64,000 nt of DNA, taken from the NCBI GenBank assembly GCA_900323505.1, contig OOIN01000029.1, positions 186,001 through 250,000 on the forward strand, written 5' to 3'. Below, one piece after another: positions 33,486 to 43,807 of this stretch (its first letter is position 1; each line of letters opens with the position of its first letter). This stretch comes from Ustilago trichophora. Its lineage: Eukaryota > Basidiomycota > Ustilaginomycetes > Ustilaginales > Ustilaginaceae. The notes under the pieces are model-generated. The model did no database searches. It was not told the origin of the DNA and saw only the letters and a list, made by a program, of their open reading frames with translations. The translations under genes and the position numbers were made by a program.

Positions 33486-35234
33486 ATGTCCAAATCAGAT
33501 CTTCCACAGTGGGGCAGAGTGCTCGTCGTCGGCGGTATCGACTGGCCAACCTTGGGCCGTAAAGCGACAAAGAGTGGTCCTCCTCTCACAGTCAATCCTG
33601 ACCAGTAAGTTCTAGCTTCTTCCGTCCCACACCGGCGCTGTCCTAAGCAGCCCAAACTGACATTGCAGCCCAAACTGACATTTGCCTGTGCCCTGTTGGT
33701 ATTCCTCTCTGCATCGCCTCACAGCCCGGATTTGCCAGCACCACACATCCTCCGCTCAGTGTCCAATGTTCGCATGAAGCGCATCTTCTCCTCGCACTCC
33801 TCCTGCCACGCCGTTCTCCTCTCCGTCGATGGGGACGCCTACATCATTGGACGCAACGAGCAAGGTCAGTGCGGTCTTCCCATCCGCCCAGTTCCTGGAG
33901 CCTCCAAACCTTCCGGTCCAGCCGTATGGGACGCATACCTCCTTGACCCAGCTACCGACTTCTCCCCTACGCTTCCGTCCGGTCCCAAGGGCCAGATTGT
34001 CGCTGCTGCCTGCGGTCGCTCGCATACGCTCCTCATCACCGCCTCTGGCTCAGTCTACTCTGCCGGCCTCAACACCTCCGGCCAATGTGGTCACCCAGAA
34101 TCCCAGACAGTCCCCATCTTCACCCGCATCGAGACAGGAGCCTTCATCAAGGAGCGCGATCCCATCGTCGCTGCCTCTTGCGGTCTCACCTTCTCCATGC
34201 TCCTCACGCAATCCGGCAAAGTATACACCATGGGCAGCTCCGAAAAGGGTCAGCTGGGCAACGGCCGCACAGGCGAGCACTTCACCTCAAGCAACAGGTT
34301 GGCGTTCAACACCTTCTCCGAGCCGTTCCTCGTCAAGCAACTCGCTGACAAGCAGATCACACAGATCGCATGTGGACAGCAGCATACAATCGCACTCGAC
34401 ACGGAAGGCTTCGTCTACGTCTGGGGCTTTGGCGGCTACGGTCGTCTCGGTTTGGGATCGCAACAGGATCAACTCACGCCTACGCTTGTGCCCCAATTTG
34501 CCAGGGAGAACGTCGTCATGCGCGCAAAGGCCATCTACGCGGGGCCTACCAATTCTGCCGTTGTCGACGGTCAGAGCATGTTCTGGCTCGCCGGAAAATG
34601 GAAAACCTCCGGAGACGGATCGGCCGGTCAAGGATTCATGACCTTCAAATACCTTCCCGACATGATGGGTGTCAAGGTGACCAATGCCGGACTTGGTGGT
34701 GTGACACTACTCTGTACCGCCATCGAAGAGGCTTCCCTCGCTGGCGACCACGGAGCCACGATGAACATTTGCTGGGGTCAAAATGCCAACTGCGGTGAGC
34801 TCGGTTTGGGTGAAGGCAAGCCTCGCTCAGCCACAAAGCCACTCAGATGCGAAACCCTTGACGGAATCGCCATCATCGACATCGCCGCTGGTCAAAATAC
34901 CACCTTCTACCTGGCCCGCAATATGGGCGAGCGCTATGGCGAACTGCCCAGATGGCCAGAGGTCGTCTCGAGCCAAGAGGTCTGCATGGTGTGCGGAAGG
35001 GAAGAGGGCGAAGGAGGCGACGAGAATGCGCTGTTGGAGTGCGAAAAGTGCGAGAACCCATGGCATTTGCATTGCTTGAATCCCAAACTGACAGAGATTC
35101 CAGAGGGCGAATGGCATTGCCCCAACTGTCAGCCAGTGACAAAAAATTCGAATGGCAGCACGAAGAGGGCAGCGAATGATGGGGATGAGGATGAGGATGA
35201 GGCACCAACACAGACCAAGAAGCGAAGAGCTTAG
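33486..35234 (+). CDS. RCC2-like beta-propeller protein with C-terminal PHD finger, two exons
   Basis: Exon 1 is 33486-33604 ([20 protein letters not shown]) and exon 2 is 33725-35234. The 120-bp intron (GTAAGT...CACAG, phase 2) joins NPD to HPDLPAPH, giving 542 aa. Seven-bladed RCC1-type repeats are visible ([44 protein letters not shown]). The blade [14 protein letters not shown] and the [17 protein letters not shown] opening resemble RCC2 (TD-60) rather than RCC1. After the propeller, residues about 450-500 form a C4HC3 PHD finger (CMVC, CEKC, HLHC, CPNC), followed by a basic tail KKRRA that may be an NLS. PHD fingers usually read histone H3 tails, so a chromatin role is likely. The combination with an RCC2-type propeller is notable. 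Confidence 0.87.
33652..33687 (+). repeat. Tandem duplication of an 18-bp unit inside the RCC2-like intron
   Basis: The unit GCAGCCCAAACTGACATT occurs twice in a row. Each copy carries a CAG that could act as a 3' splice site, but using either would put TGA in frame directly afterwards. The acceptor at 33724 is the one that keeps the reading frame. Confidence 0.85.
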
Positions 35235-37361
35235 ATCCAGTCGTTCTAGTTGTTTGAAGAAATGGAAGTCATGCAAAAACAAAACCCACCTCCCGTAGTA
35301 TCAATATAATGTAACATTAGGCCTTCTCAGCTCAGAGCAATCTATGCTGTGCTTTTCTCACTGTTCGCGTGGACGCGGGTGAAGCAGTAACTGTAACTGT
35401 CTGAAGAGCAAGCGCGATAATTACGGGTCTGGTGAGCGGTGGACGAGAGCTACACTAATTTCGCATCCTCCATTACCTGCTCGATTTTGCGAGGCCATAT
35501 ATTGTTCGCATACCAAAACACTTGTGCCACCTCTGCCCATCGACACCTTTATCTTCTTACCTCGGAAGCAAAATTATCTTCATCGATCGCGATTGACCTC
35601 GGGACCCGATTGACGATGGACAGAAGCCAACTCCTTTCATTCAAATCACAACGCAAGCTCTACGCCCCAGCAGCCCTTCTGTGTACTCCCTTTCAAGACA
35701 ATCATTGCGCAACGCCCAGCGAGGCACATCGGCGTCAATTGTAATAGGTCTAAGAACGTGGGAATTTCAGCTCGGGCGCCTTTGTTCAGGCCTCGAAAAA
35801 TGTCTGACCCGGCGAGCTTACATTTTCAAGCTTGGCAAAACACATACTTACACAGCAGCAGCAGGCAACAGTAGAAAGGGCTTGTCCGGCTTTCTGTCAT
35901 TGTTTTGACTATCCATAAGGCAAAGCAAGGACCTCTGTGCGGGAATTGCTCTTGTCCTGTTTGAAACTCAGCAACCAGCAGCAGCATGTGTTCATGCGGA
36001 ATTAAAAAGAAAATTGGGCGGTTGAATTTCCACTTCCGGAATTGTGACCCTTTTATCCACACACTTTCTCTCGCCATGCTCGCCCTTTCATGCATAGAGT
36101 ATCGATACTTCTTGAGCCTCTCTCTGCAACTTTATAAAGATGATGGGAGGATGGGATGGGATTTGGAGGTAAGGAGGCTGCTCAATGATTTGGATTGAGA
36201 TAGAATCGGCAATTGGCTAGCGTGGGTAACAACAGAGGAGGAAAAAAAAAAAAAAAGAAAGGTTTGTCTGTTGTTTGACGTGAGACAGCTCAAGTCGCTT
36301 AGGTTTGTTGTGCGTGTATGTTCCTGCAGATCCCCACTGTTCCTTGGTCTTTGACCCTCCAAATTGATTGATTCCCTTTGCGGCTGCATTCTAGATGCTC
36401 CCTCTCCTGTACAATGAGGATCCTGATCATCGTGCACAAACTTGACTCCGACCTACCTTGCTGCCCTTCCTTCCCTATGTGCCACACTGCAGCTCTGTAA
36501 CAGCCATCTGTCTCCTGTTCAGCTGACATCGACCGCCTTCGCTTTGATTAAGCGATAGAACACACTACCCTGTCCTCGCTAGCTCTCACGCCACTTCTCT
36601 TTGACTCGTTTCATGCGCACAAGCCTTCACTGTACGATTTCTCCACCATAATGGCTCCGACTCATACTCCGCTACCCTTCATTCTGAACTTACTATGGCT
36701 CCGTCCGGCCTCAGAGTCCCTATTGTTTCCTTTGTTTCCACACCTGCGAACTACCGGGTCTCTCTGAAAGCGCTGTTGAACGCAAAGCGTCATCATGGCG
36801 AGCACCTGGTCCAAACATGTACTTTTGAGACACATGCGGCGTCAGGGCCTCCTTACGTGCATCGGAGAGAGCGAGGCGGCCTTCAGAATCATTCTGCAGC
36901 TGGGCCCGATGATGATGGACGTCCAAAGCTACAGAGAGACAGCGGACTCCAGAGTTTCGAAAGGTGCCCTTCTTTGGTGGTAGTGAAAGCTGTGGCTTGA
37001 TGGAAGCAGGATCTCGGGTTTGGATGTCTTGTGGTACAGGACAAAGCACCATGACTTGGGATAGGTGGACCAGGTCCGTCGGAATGAAGCTACCTCTGCA
37101 AAAGCGTGCGGACCATTTCCGCTACGCACTCAGTTCGAGAGTCTTGCTCATACTTTGCTTATAAGGTGCAAGGGTGTGATGAGTTCGTATGATCTGTCTT
37201 CTTTCGACTCCTTCCTTTCTTCCAAACTTGTTTCTTCCTGTCCTTCCGCCAAGTCTTTGACAGAAGTTGTTGAAGACATAAAAGGCTTTTGAAGAGCATT
37301 TGTCGTCCGCTCACCTCGCTGAGCATCACCACTGCGACCGTCGCCGCTCACCTTCGCAACA
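35235..37361. other. Intergenic region between RCC2-like and GT2 genes
   Basis: About 2.1 kb between two same-strand genes. It holds a short A-tract (36242-36256) and no convincing gene. A 101-codon frame at 36695 looks like chance: its composition is not protein-like and it lacks codon bias. Confidence 0.5.
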
Positions 37362-40300
37362 ATGAAGGACGATACCCCTTCCCAGCCCCCTCAGCAAACG
37401 AGCGAGCTAAATAGCTCATCTCAGAGCTCTGGACAAGCAGACTCTCCAACACAGCCGCCCTCGGCGAGCGCTCGTCATACTCGCATCCGCCAAAGCGCCT
37501 CCGAGTCCTCTGCGCCGATCAACTTTGCTCGACCTCTCTTCAGAGCTGACTCACCCCCTTCTTCGCATACCGGACAAGACGTCTCTACAGACTCTTCCTA
37601 TATCGGTCACAGCAGCCCGATCGGCAGCGAAGATGCTGAATGGCACGATGAGGCACCTCTCCGTCCATGGGACCCCAGAGCTGCAGCTTCATCCTCTGGT
37701 TCTTCTACCCCCCTCAAGATCCGCCGCCGTGGCTTGGCCAATGACAAGAAGCTCACCATCAGCGTCAACGCCCCTGCCCCCACAAAATCAAGTTCCGGCA
37801 GAAGAGCAGCTTCCGAGAACAGCGCTCCTGCTCCAGCCTCTGCCTCCGCTAAGACACCCTCCCCACCCGGATATCCAGCAAGACCTGCTGCTGCGAGAAC
37901 AACTTCAAATCGGTCCAAGCTGTCAGCCATCTCACCTGGTAGCAGGCTCAAGAAGAACTCGCCTACGGACTCACTGGCCCCACCTCCCAGTGCAGGTATC
38001 AGATGGGCGCCGTTCTCACCAACCAAGCGCAGCCCACTGGGAGGTGACAGTCCTGGCACCTCTTCAGGAAGTCCTGCTTCTGCTGCGGCAACGCACAGCA
38101 GCGGGAAGTCGGACAAACCACTCTTCTCTGCTCCTCGATATGGATTCAATCCTGAATTCCAGCTGGGTGGTGCCAGCCATGGCAGCAAAAAATCGCCTAG
38201 GTCGGGTCAGGACGAGTCTTCACCAACAAAGCCGTCGCCAACGTACTCTGGTGTCTCGCAGGGCGGCGTCAAGTCGATGCTCTACTCCAACTATCGCATG
38301 CCTTCTACGCCTCTCAGCCCGCGTGCGCCTGCCAGTGCCACGTCACCACAGGCCCACAAGCTTCCAGCCACACCTCGTACCCCACGTACTCCTCGCACAC
38401 CAAAGACACCGCGGACACCCAAGACCCCGCTGACAGCACGTCTACCCCACACGCCCTACTCCGCACACTCGGGTGGTTCGTATCAAGGTGTGCTGCTCAC
38501 TACCATCACACGTGCTCCTTCGGACAACCACGTTCCGACTCTGAGCTCTCTTGCTGAAAGCAACGCACCCGCTGCTGAGCGAAGAACGCGAAACCGAAGC
38601 GCGAGCATCGCCACTGAGCTCCGCGGCTTTGTCAGGGGTGGAGCCTCCGAAGTCGTCCCTCGTCTTGAGTTGCGTGTTCTTGAACGTCCCCGTCGCTCGC
38701 AGTTCTACAACCTCGATCCTGAACAGCTTCAGCCTCCCTCTCAACGACACTCCCTCGCCGCTGCCCAGCCTAGCATTCTAAAGGAAAAGCCGGAGAAGTT
38801 CAGCAAGGACGAGAAGCAGGAGAAGGAGGAGGAGGACGAAGATGACTCTTACTTTTCAAGCTCGTTTGCGAGGTCTTTGGCGCTATCAAAGCTAACGAGC
38901 AAGCACAGTTCTGCGAACAGCAAAGCCCCCATGAGAAGAGGTAGCAGTGTTGTTAGTGGTGGTTCATTTGGTGCCTACCGCTCGCTAAGAAGGGAGAGGA
39001 GGCAGACGAATGCTACCACTGCTTCGGGAAGGTCTGGCAAATCGAATCGCTCTGGTGTCTCGAGGCGTGTCTCGATGCCAGCGACGTCTATCGGAAGCAT
39101 GAAGTCTCGCCAAACGTCGTACGTCGACAAGCGACTCTCTTTGGCTCCATCGACCATGCGCGGCAGAAGGGACAGCAGCATGCAGCCCGATGAAGAGGTC
39201 GAAGGTGAGAATGATATCGTCGGAGAACTCAACAGTCGGGTCAACAACATCACTGAAGCCAAGCGATGGATTCTCGGCCACCGCCCTTCATACGATACCA
39301 ACGCTGCCGCTGCTATGGGCAACGATGTCGCCGACGACCATCGACCAGTCTCGACCATGCGACGACCTACATATGCCGCATCCGTTTTCCAGCAAGCCAG
39401 GCTCATGGAGGCCGAACGTCAAGCTGGTGCCGCTCTCGTATCTTCTTCTGCATTGGACGTGGCAAATGTGGCCAATGCTTCTGCAACGCAGATCCCAGCC
39501 ACTCCTATGGGCTATCCTCCACGAACACCCATGTTCCCCAAGACTCCTCTCACCGCTTTCCCCGAGGGCATCGTCGAAGCCGAAGAGCCACATCTCGCCA
39601 GCCCTGAAACCGCAGTTGCCGTCCTCCCCGCCCCAACTTGGAAGGAAAAATCGCTCCACTACCTCCTTGCACCAGCACGATTCATCAAGCAGCAAATCGA
39701 CCCCAAGTACGTCCTTACCATGATGGATCCTCGCGAGATTATCTTCCCCATCACCATCCGCAAGATCGCCCTCTGGATTATCTATGCCGGTATCATCACA
39801 ATGCTGGTCCTCCTCGACCACTACTACCACTGGTGGGCCAAGCTGGATCACGCAGTGCACGGCAAGAACCTTGCCATTATGGGAGTGTTGTACGGTTTCG
39901 AACCGCTGATGATCGTCATCATCATGTTTGTGGCCAAGATTCCGGATGCTCGTGTTGTGCCTGACCGTACAGTCCTCGTGCCCAATGCAAGAGACAGCAC
40001 AGATGGCGAGTCGGAGGATGAGGAGGAGGAGGAGTCAAGGCACAGTCTCAGCAGTGACGAGTCTTCTATTGCCGATAGGGACTTGGCCACCCAGATGCAT
40101 TCGACAATTCTCGAAGAGGAGCACGATGAGAATGCCGAGCATGATCGCGAGATGAAGGATCAGCAGACCGTTGCTGCTGATGCTGAGGGGGAGAAGGGAG
40201 CCAGGAGGCTGTCCGGTATGCCCAAGCCTGCCATGCGTAGGATGTCGACGAGGTACACCGCGACATCGGGTCAGACGGGTGAGCGAAGAGGTAGCGAAGG

Positions 40301-42152
40301 AACCAACCATTCCGGTGGAATGACGGTGCCCAGAACACCCGTGTTTGATCCTCGCAACAGGAGGAGCACCATCATCCTGCACGAGCCGTTGAACCTCAAC
40401 TTGGAGCTCGAGAGGCAGATCTCGCGTCGTCCTAGCGACCCTTCGCATCAGATGGCGCTTGCTAGGACTGCAAGCATGGAGTCACGTCGCAATTCGTATT
40501 TCAGCATTGTTGCAGCTGCCGCAGGATCTCGCTTGGGCCCTCCTTCGCCTCTCGCCGCATCTCATGCCATCGAGAATGTCGCTGGTGAGATGGAAGAGAA
40601 GGATCTGGTTCCCACTCAGACGAGCTCAAGTGGCGAGCTTGACGACGAGAAAAAGGCTGTCCAGCTCGCTGATGCTGCTGGAAAAGGTGATGACGTTCGT
40701 GTTGACCTGGGTTCCGTCACCCACCCTTCCCTCACGGAATCTACGGCCCTCGTCATTCCGTGTCACAACGCCGACGTTGAAGTTCTCAAAGCTGTTCTGT
40801 TCGCCGCACTGGTCCACTTTGAACCGTGGCAGATCTTCATCGTCGACAACGGCAACTCGCCCCAGCCCCCCACCGACATGGAAGCCTCCATTCGCTCGCA
40901 GCCCATGTTCTCTCGCGTCAACTACATCTGGCTTCCCGTCGGTAACAAGAACATCGCCCAATTCGTCGGCGCAAAAGCAGCAGCAGTCCTCGACCTCGAC
41001 TACGTCCTCACCATCGATGACGACGTCATTATTCCCGCCAACTTTGCCGCTCCCATGCACGTCATCTCTCCCACTGTCACCGCCGTCTGCTACCCCATCA
41101 CCGCCGTTGACCACAAGGGTGACCGCCCCTTGTTTGTCGGATGGCAAGATATCGAGTACAAGATGTCGGCATTGGCCAAGATGGCCGAGTCCAAGATGTG
41201 CGGTGTACTCTTCCCCCATGGCGCTGCGAGTTTCTGGAAACGTCAGACTATGATCGATGTCTTGCGTCGCCACGATCTCGTTTATTTCGCCGATGACGTC
41301 AAAATGGGTCTCGAGCTTCAAGCTTTGGGCCAACGCATGGGTATCGACGCAAGCATATCTTTCGAAACCGTCGCACCCGAAACTTTCCTAGGCCCACCCA
41401 CCGCCGGTACGCCGAACTACTACAACCAACGTGTGCGATCCTGGGAAATGGCACGTCACACCCTCTACTGGCAATTCTCGAAACGCTTCCTGTTCTCCCT
41501 CAACGGCGCACGCACACCAGTCGCTATCGGATGGCAAAAGTTTACCCAATTCTACAACTCGACCACCAACTTTATCGACTGGATCCGACTGCCCATGTTT
41601 GTCCTACTCGGCGGAAGTGGACAGTTCTGGCTTCGCAGCTTTGCTTTCATCCTCTTCCTACCCATCGTGCCGCTCATCCCGTACAGGTTCATCAAGACGA
41701 GAAACAGGCCGGACTTACACCCGCACATGTTCGATATGTTGACGTTTGGTGTCTACAAGCTCATGTACAGTTTGGTCTGCATCCTTGGCGGTCTTAGGAG
41801 TATGCTGGTATTCTTCCCGAACCACTCGCACAGGCCCAATCTGGTCGAGATGGAGAAGAAGGGCGATGCTAGGTGTATCTGGCTCAGGGAAGATTTTATG
41901 AAGAACAGCGGTGGTCAGGGTGATCTCAGAGACGAGCCGCAGCAGATCCTGCTCGACGAAGAGGCGCTCGCGGAAACTGAAGCCCTGGAGGAGCAGCAGA
42001 GAGAGGAAATCGGCGACGCAACACTCGTAGCTGCACTTCCCTCCGATGCTACACCAAGGGAGGAAGAACCTCAGGTTGCAGTGGTCAACGTGACCAGGTT
42101 GCCCTCCAGGAGCCCGCACGGTGAGCTGCCTACCGTACACGAGATTCGTTAG
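37362..42152 (+). CDS. Large membrane-bound family 2 glycosyltransferase
   Basis: A single-exon 1596-aa protein. The first 770 residues are Ser/Pro/Arg-rich and look disordered, with a TP-repeat patch (TPRTPRTPKTPRTPKTP) near residue 335. Two membrane helices follow (about 790-815 and 838-860), then an acidic and Ser-rich loop. The GT2 domain begins near residue 1125 (STALVIPCHNADVEVLKAV). It shows the donor-binding aspartate region IVDNGN, the DxD-like LTIDDDVIIP (about 1216), the catalytic-base region YFADDVKMGLELQ (about 1308) and QRVRSWEMARH (about 1356) in place of the processive Q(Q/R)xRW. More helices follow (LPMFVLLGGSGQFW, FILFLPIVPLIPYRF). It resembles processive polysaccharide synthases (hyaluronan, cellulose or chitin synthase type), but the product cannot be told from sequence. 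The disordered N-terminus may be phosphorylated at TP/SP sites. Confidence 0.85.
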   Translation: MKDDTPSQPPQQTSELNSSSQSSGQADSPTQPPSASARHTRIRQSASESSAPINFARPLFRADSPPSSHTGQDVSTDSSYIGHSSPIGSEDAEWHDEAPLRPWDPRAAASSSGSSTPLKIRRRGLANDKKLTISVNAPAPTKSSSGRRAASENSAPAPASASAKTPSPPGYPARPAAARTTSNRSKLSAISPGSRLKKNSPTDSLAPPPSAGIRWAPFSPTKRSPLGGDSPGTSSGSPASAAATHSSGKSDKPLFSAPRYGFNPEFQLGGASHGSKKSPRSGQDESSPTKPSPTYSGVSQGGVKSMLYSNYRMPSTPLSPRAPASATSPQAHKLPATPRTPRTPRTPKTPRTPKTPLTARLPHTPYSAHSGGSYQGVLLTTITRAPSDNHVPTLSSLAESNAPAAERRTRNRSASIATELRGFVRGGASEVVPRLELRVLERPRRSQFYNLDPEQLQPPSQRHSLAAAQPSILKEKPEKFSKDEKQEKEEEDEDDSYFSSSFARSLALSKLTSKHSSANSKAPMRRGSSVVSGGSFGAYRSLRRERRQTNATTASGRSGKSNRSGVSRRVSMPATSIGSMKSRQTSYVDKRLSLAPSTMRGRRDSSMQPDEEVEGENDIVGELNSRVNNITEAKRWILGHRPSYDTNAAAAMGNDVADDHRPVSTMRRPTYAASVFQQARLMEAERQAGAALVSSSALDVANVANASATQIPATPMGYPPRTPMFPKTPLTAFPEGIVEAEEPHLASPETAVAVLPAPTWKEKSLHYLLAPARFIKQQIDPKYVLTMMDPREIIFPITIRKIALWIIYAGIITMLVLLDHYYHWWAKLDHAVHGKNLAIMGVLYGFEPLMIVIIMFVAKIPDARVVPDRTVLVPNARDSTDGESEDEEEEESRHSLSSDESSIADRDLATQMHSTILEEEHDENAEHDREMKDQQTVAADAEGEKGARRLSGMPKPAMRRMSTRYTATSGQTGERRGSEGTNHSGGMTVPRTPVFDPRNRRSTIILHEPLNLNLELERQISRRPSDPSHQMALARTASMESRRNSYFSIVAAAAGSRLGPPSPLAASHAIENVAGEMEEKDLVPTQTSSSGELDDEKKAVQLADAAGKGDDVRVDLGSVTHPSLTESTALVIPCHNADVEVLKAVLFAALVHFEPWQIFIVDNGNSPQPPTDMEASIRSQPMFSRVNYIWLPVGNKNIAQFVGAKAAAVLDLDYVLTIDDDVIIPANFAAPMHVISPTVTAVCYPITAVDHKGDRPLFVGWQDIEYKMSALAKMAESKMCGVLFPHGAASFWKRQTMIDVLRRHDLVYFADDVKMGLELQALGQRMGIDASISFETVAPETFLGPPTAGTPNYYNQRVRSWEMARHTLYWQFSKRFLFSLNGARTPVAIGWQKFTQFYNSTTNFIDWIRLPMFVLLGGSGQFWLRSFAFILFLPIVPLIPYRFIKTRNRPDLHPHMFDMLTFGVYKLMYSLVCILGGLRSMLVFFPNHSHRPNLVEMEKKGDARCIWLREDFMKNSGGQGDLRDEPQQILLDEEALAETEALEEQQREEIGDATLVAALPSDATPREEEPQVAVVNVTRLPSRSPHGELPTVHEIR

Positions 42153-42948
42153 ACTCACACATTTTGCACCCTCTCTTCTCTACTTTGCAATTAATCTCTC
42201 TTGTTTTAAAATGTGACAAAGTTTAGTCTGCACAAAGATCGGCTAGATGCTAGTGTGAGAAGATGAGATTGCCCGATGCGGCCTTCATCATGCTGAGCAT
42301 TGGACGAGCTAGTGTGTGAGACAAATAGCGTTAAGAACAAAGCAAACGTAGAGATGTATTTCGGTCAAAGCCAAAAGACAGCCCCGAGCCAAATCTGCAT
42401 CCGGAGCAGTATTTCAAATTGAATCATTAATCAGTGGCAACAAAATGTAATCTCAACAACGCGGTTTGTATTGCGACACTTTTAATCGAGCTGTCAAAAG
42501 ATGCGAACTGCTCCATGCAGTCTTCCCCGAGTCACCGAGGCTTCCTCCTCTTCAGCCACCATCTGTTCTCATTCATCGTACTTTACCCAACTACTTCCAG
42601 GTCTGTTTTGCCTGAAAAACATCGCTGAGGCTGCGAAGGCGCATATGGGCTTGCTGAGAAGTAGCAGCACCACTTTTGTTTTGACCGAAAGTGGAAGGTG
42701 TCGAACAAGGAAAGGAAAACAGAAAGCTAGGCGAGGGGAGGAGATGCGCGGAGATCGAAACGCTTTAAATTCGACATTGTTGCATTAAGTGGACTTGAAC
42801 CTACACGGAGCAAAAGAAGAGAAATCTTTCAGAGATACAGAGTTCAACTCCGAACCACATGCTCCTTCCTCTACACAGCTCCTCTGTCTCTCGCTTTGTA
42901 CCTCAGCTATGGCTTGGGCTTAGAGGAAGAGGGAAAAGCAGCTCGGAA
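42153..42948. other. Intergenic region 3' of the GT2 gene
   Basis: About 800 bp with no gene seen. A short inverted repeat (GGAGCA at about 42809 with TGCTCC at about 42862) flanks a GTTCAAC motif, but the spacing is too short for a tRNA. Confidence 0.5.
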
Positions 42949-43640
42949 TCATGCGATCGCCTCACGTGGAGCAAGACTGCTACGGTGCACAGCAATATAA
43001 CCGATATGCACGTCGAAGATCAAGTCCCACCTGTCGTAGCTCAATGCGTAGATTCCTCCCACCTCGAGAGCAGGAAAGATGGCGTGGTATACTCGGTCGC
43101 CAAGCCCCTCTAGAGGCAAGCCACAGTTGTCCTCGTTTGTGCTGCGTCCGAACATCCACACACTTGGCTGTAACTTTACTTTGGGTGTGCGCTTGACCTC
43201 GGTGTGCTCTGCCGGACATCGAAACACTTGTGAGCAGTAAAGCAGACCCTGCAGACAGCCTTGGCCAGCTCGCCACACCCTCCGAGAAATCATGTTCCTA
43301 TGATCCTGTTGTCGTCGCATGGCAAGATGGTGACCGCAATGCACTCGGACTTTTCGGCAGAGCTACGGCTTTTCGGCACCTCTCCTCTGTAATCTTGATG
43401 GTGAGGATGGCGAGGATTGAACTGTCTTTCCCAGACTGACTTGGCACTGGTGATGCTGCACTGCCAGCAGCCCCTTCCGGTAGCCTTGCTGACCTCGTAC
43501 TTCTCGTGGCGGACGTAAAATCCTTCCGACTCGTACCCCTGTCGAGCAGTTCAAGATCGCCAGAGTATAAGATACCTTGGCCTTGAACGACCGTTGTGGT
43601 GGATGGCTCGATCTTTCCCTCCAACCACCAACCCCTCCCC
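42949..43640 (-). pseudogene. Candidate decayed or unusually spliced minus-strand gene, product unknown
   Basis: Two blocks on the minus strand read like real protein but lie in different frames. Block A (43538-43290) gives GYESEGFYVRHEKYEVSKA, GRGCWQCSITSAKSVWERQF and SECIAVTILPCDDNR, then a TGA. The same frame resumes as GGCGELAKAVCRVCFTAHKC. Block B (about 43215-42949) gives VKLQPSVWMFGRSTNEDNCG, VYHAIFPALEVGGIYALSYD and DLIFDVHIGYIAVHR, and ends at a proper stop. Codons end mostly in C or G (TAC, GAG, AAG, GTC, AGC), as in the neighbouring genes. A CAG lies just before block A and could be a splice acceptor, but I see no intron that removes the TGA and also explains the A-to-B frame change. 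A Cys-containing protein, now broken, is the simplest reading. No family recognised. Confidence 0.4.
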
Positions 43641-43807
43641 AACCCTTCCTCTTACATCTCCCCTTCCCCCCTTCCCCTCAAATAACGACACTTGACCCTC
43701 GAGTCGATCACACTCATTTCTACGAGCCACATTCTTTTATATTTGCTCCCCACTCCAGCTTCTCATAACAGCCTTTCCAGTCCTAGAATCACAGAGAAGG
43801 ATCCGCG

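Noticed and set aside
42805..42870. tRNA-like hairpin with GGAGCA...TGCTCC ends and a GTTCAAC motif
   Set aside because: Only about 59 nt long, no A-box and no plausible D or anticodon arm.
43381..43620. B-box-like motifs (GTTCAATCC, GGCTCGATC) suggesting tRNAs
   Set aside because: No matching T-stem or acceptor stem, and the first lies in the minus-strand coding-like block.
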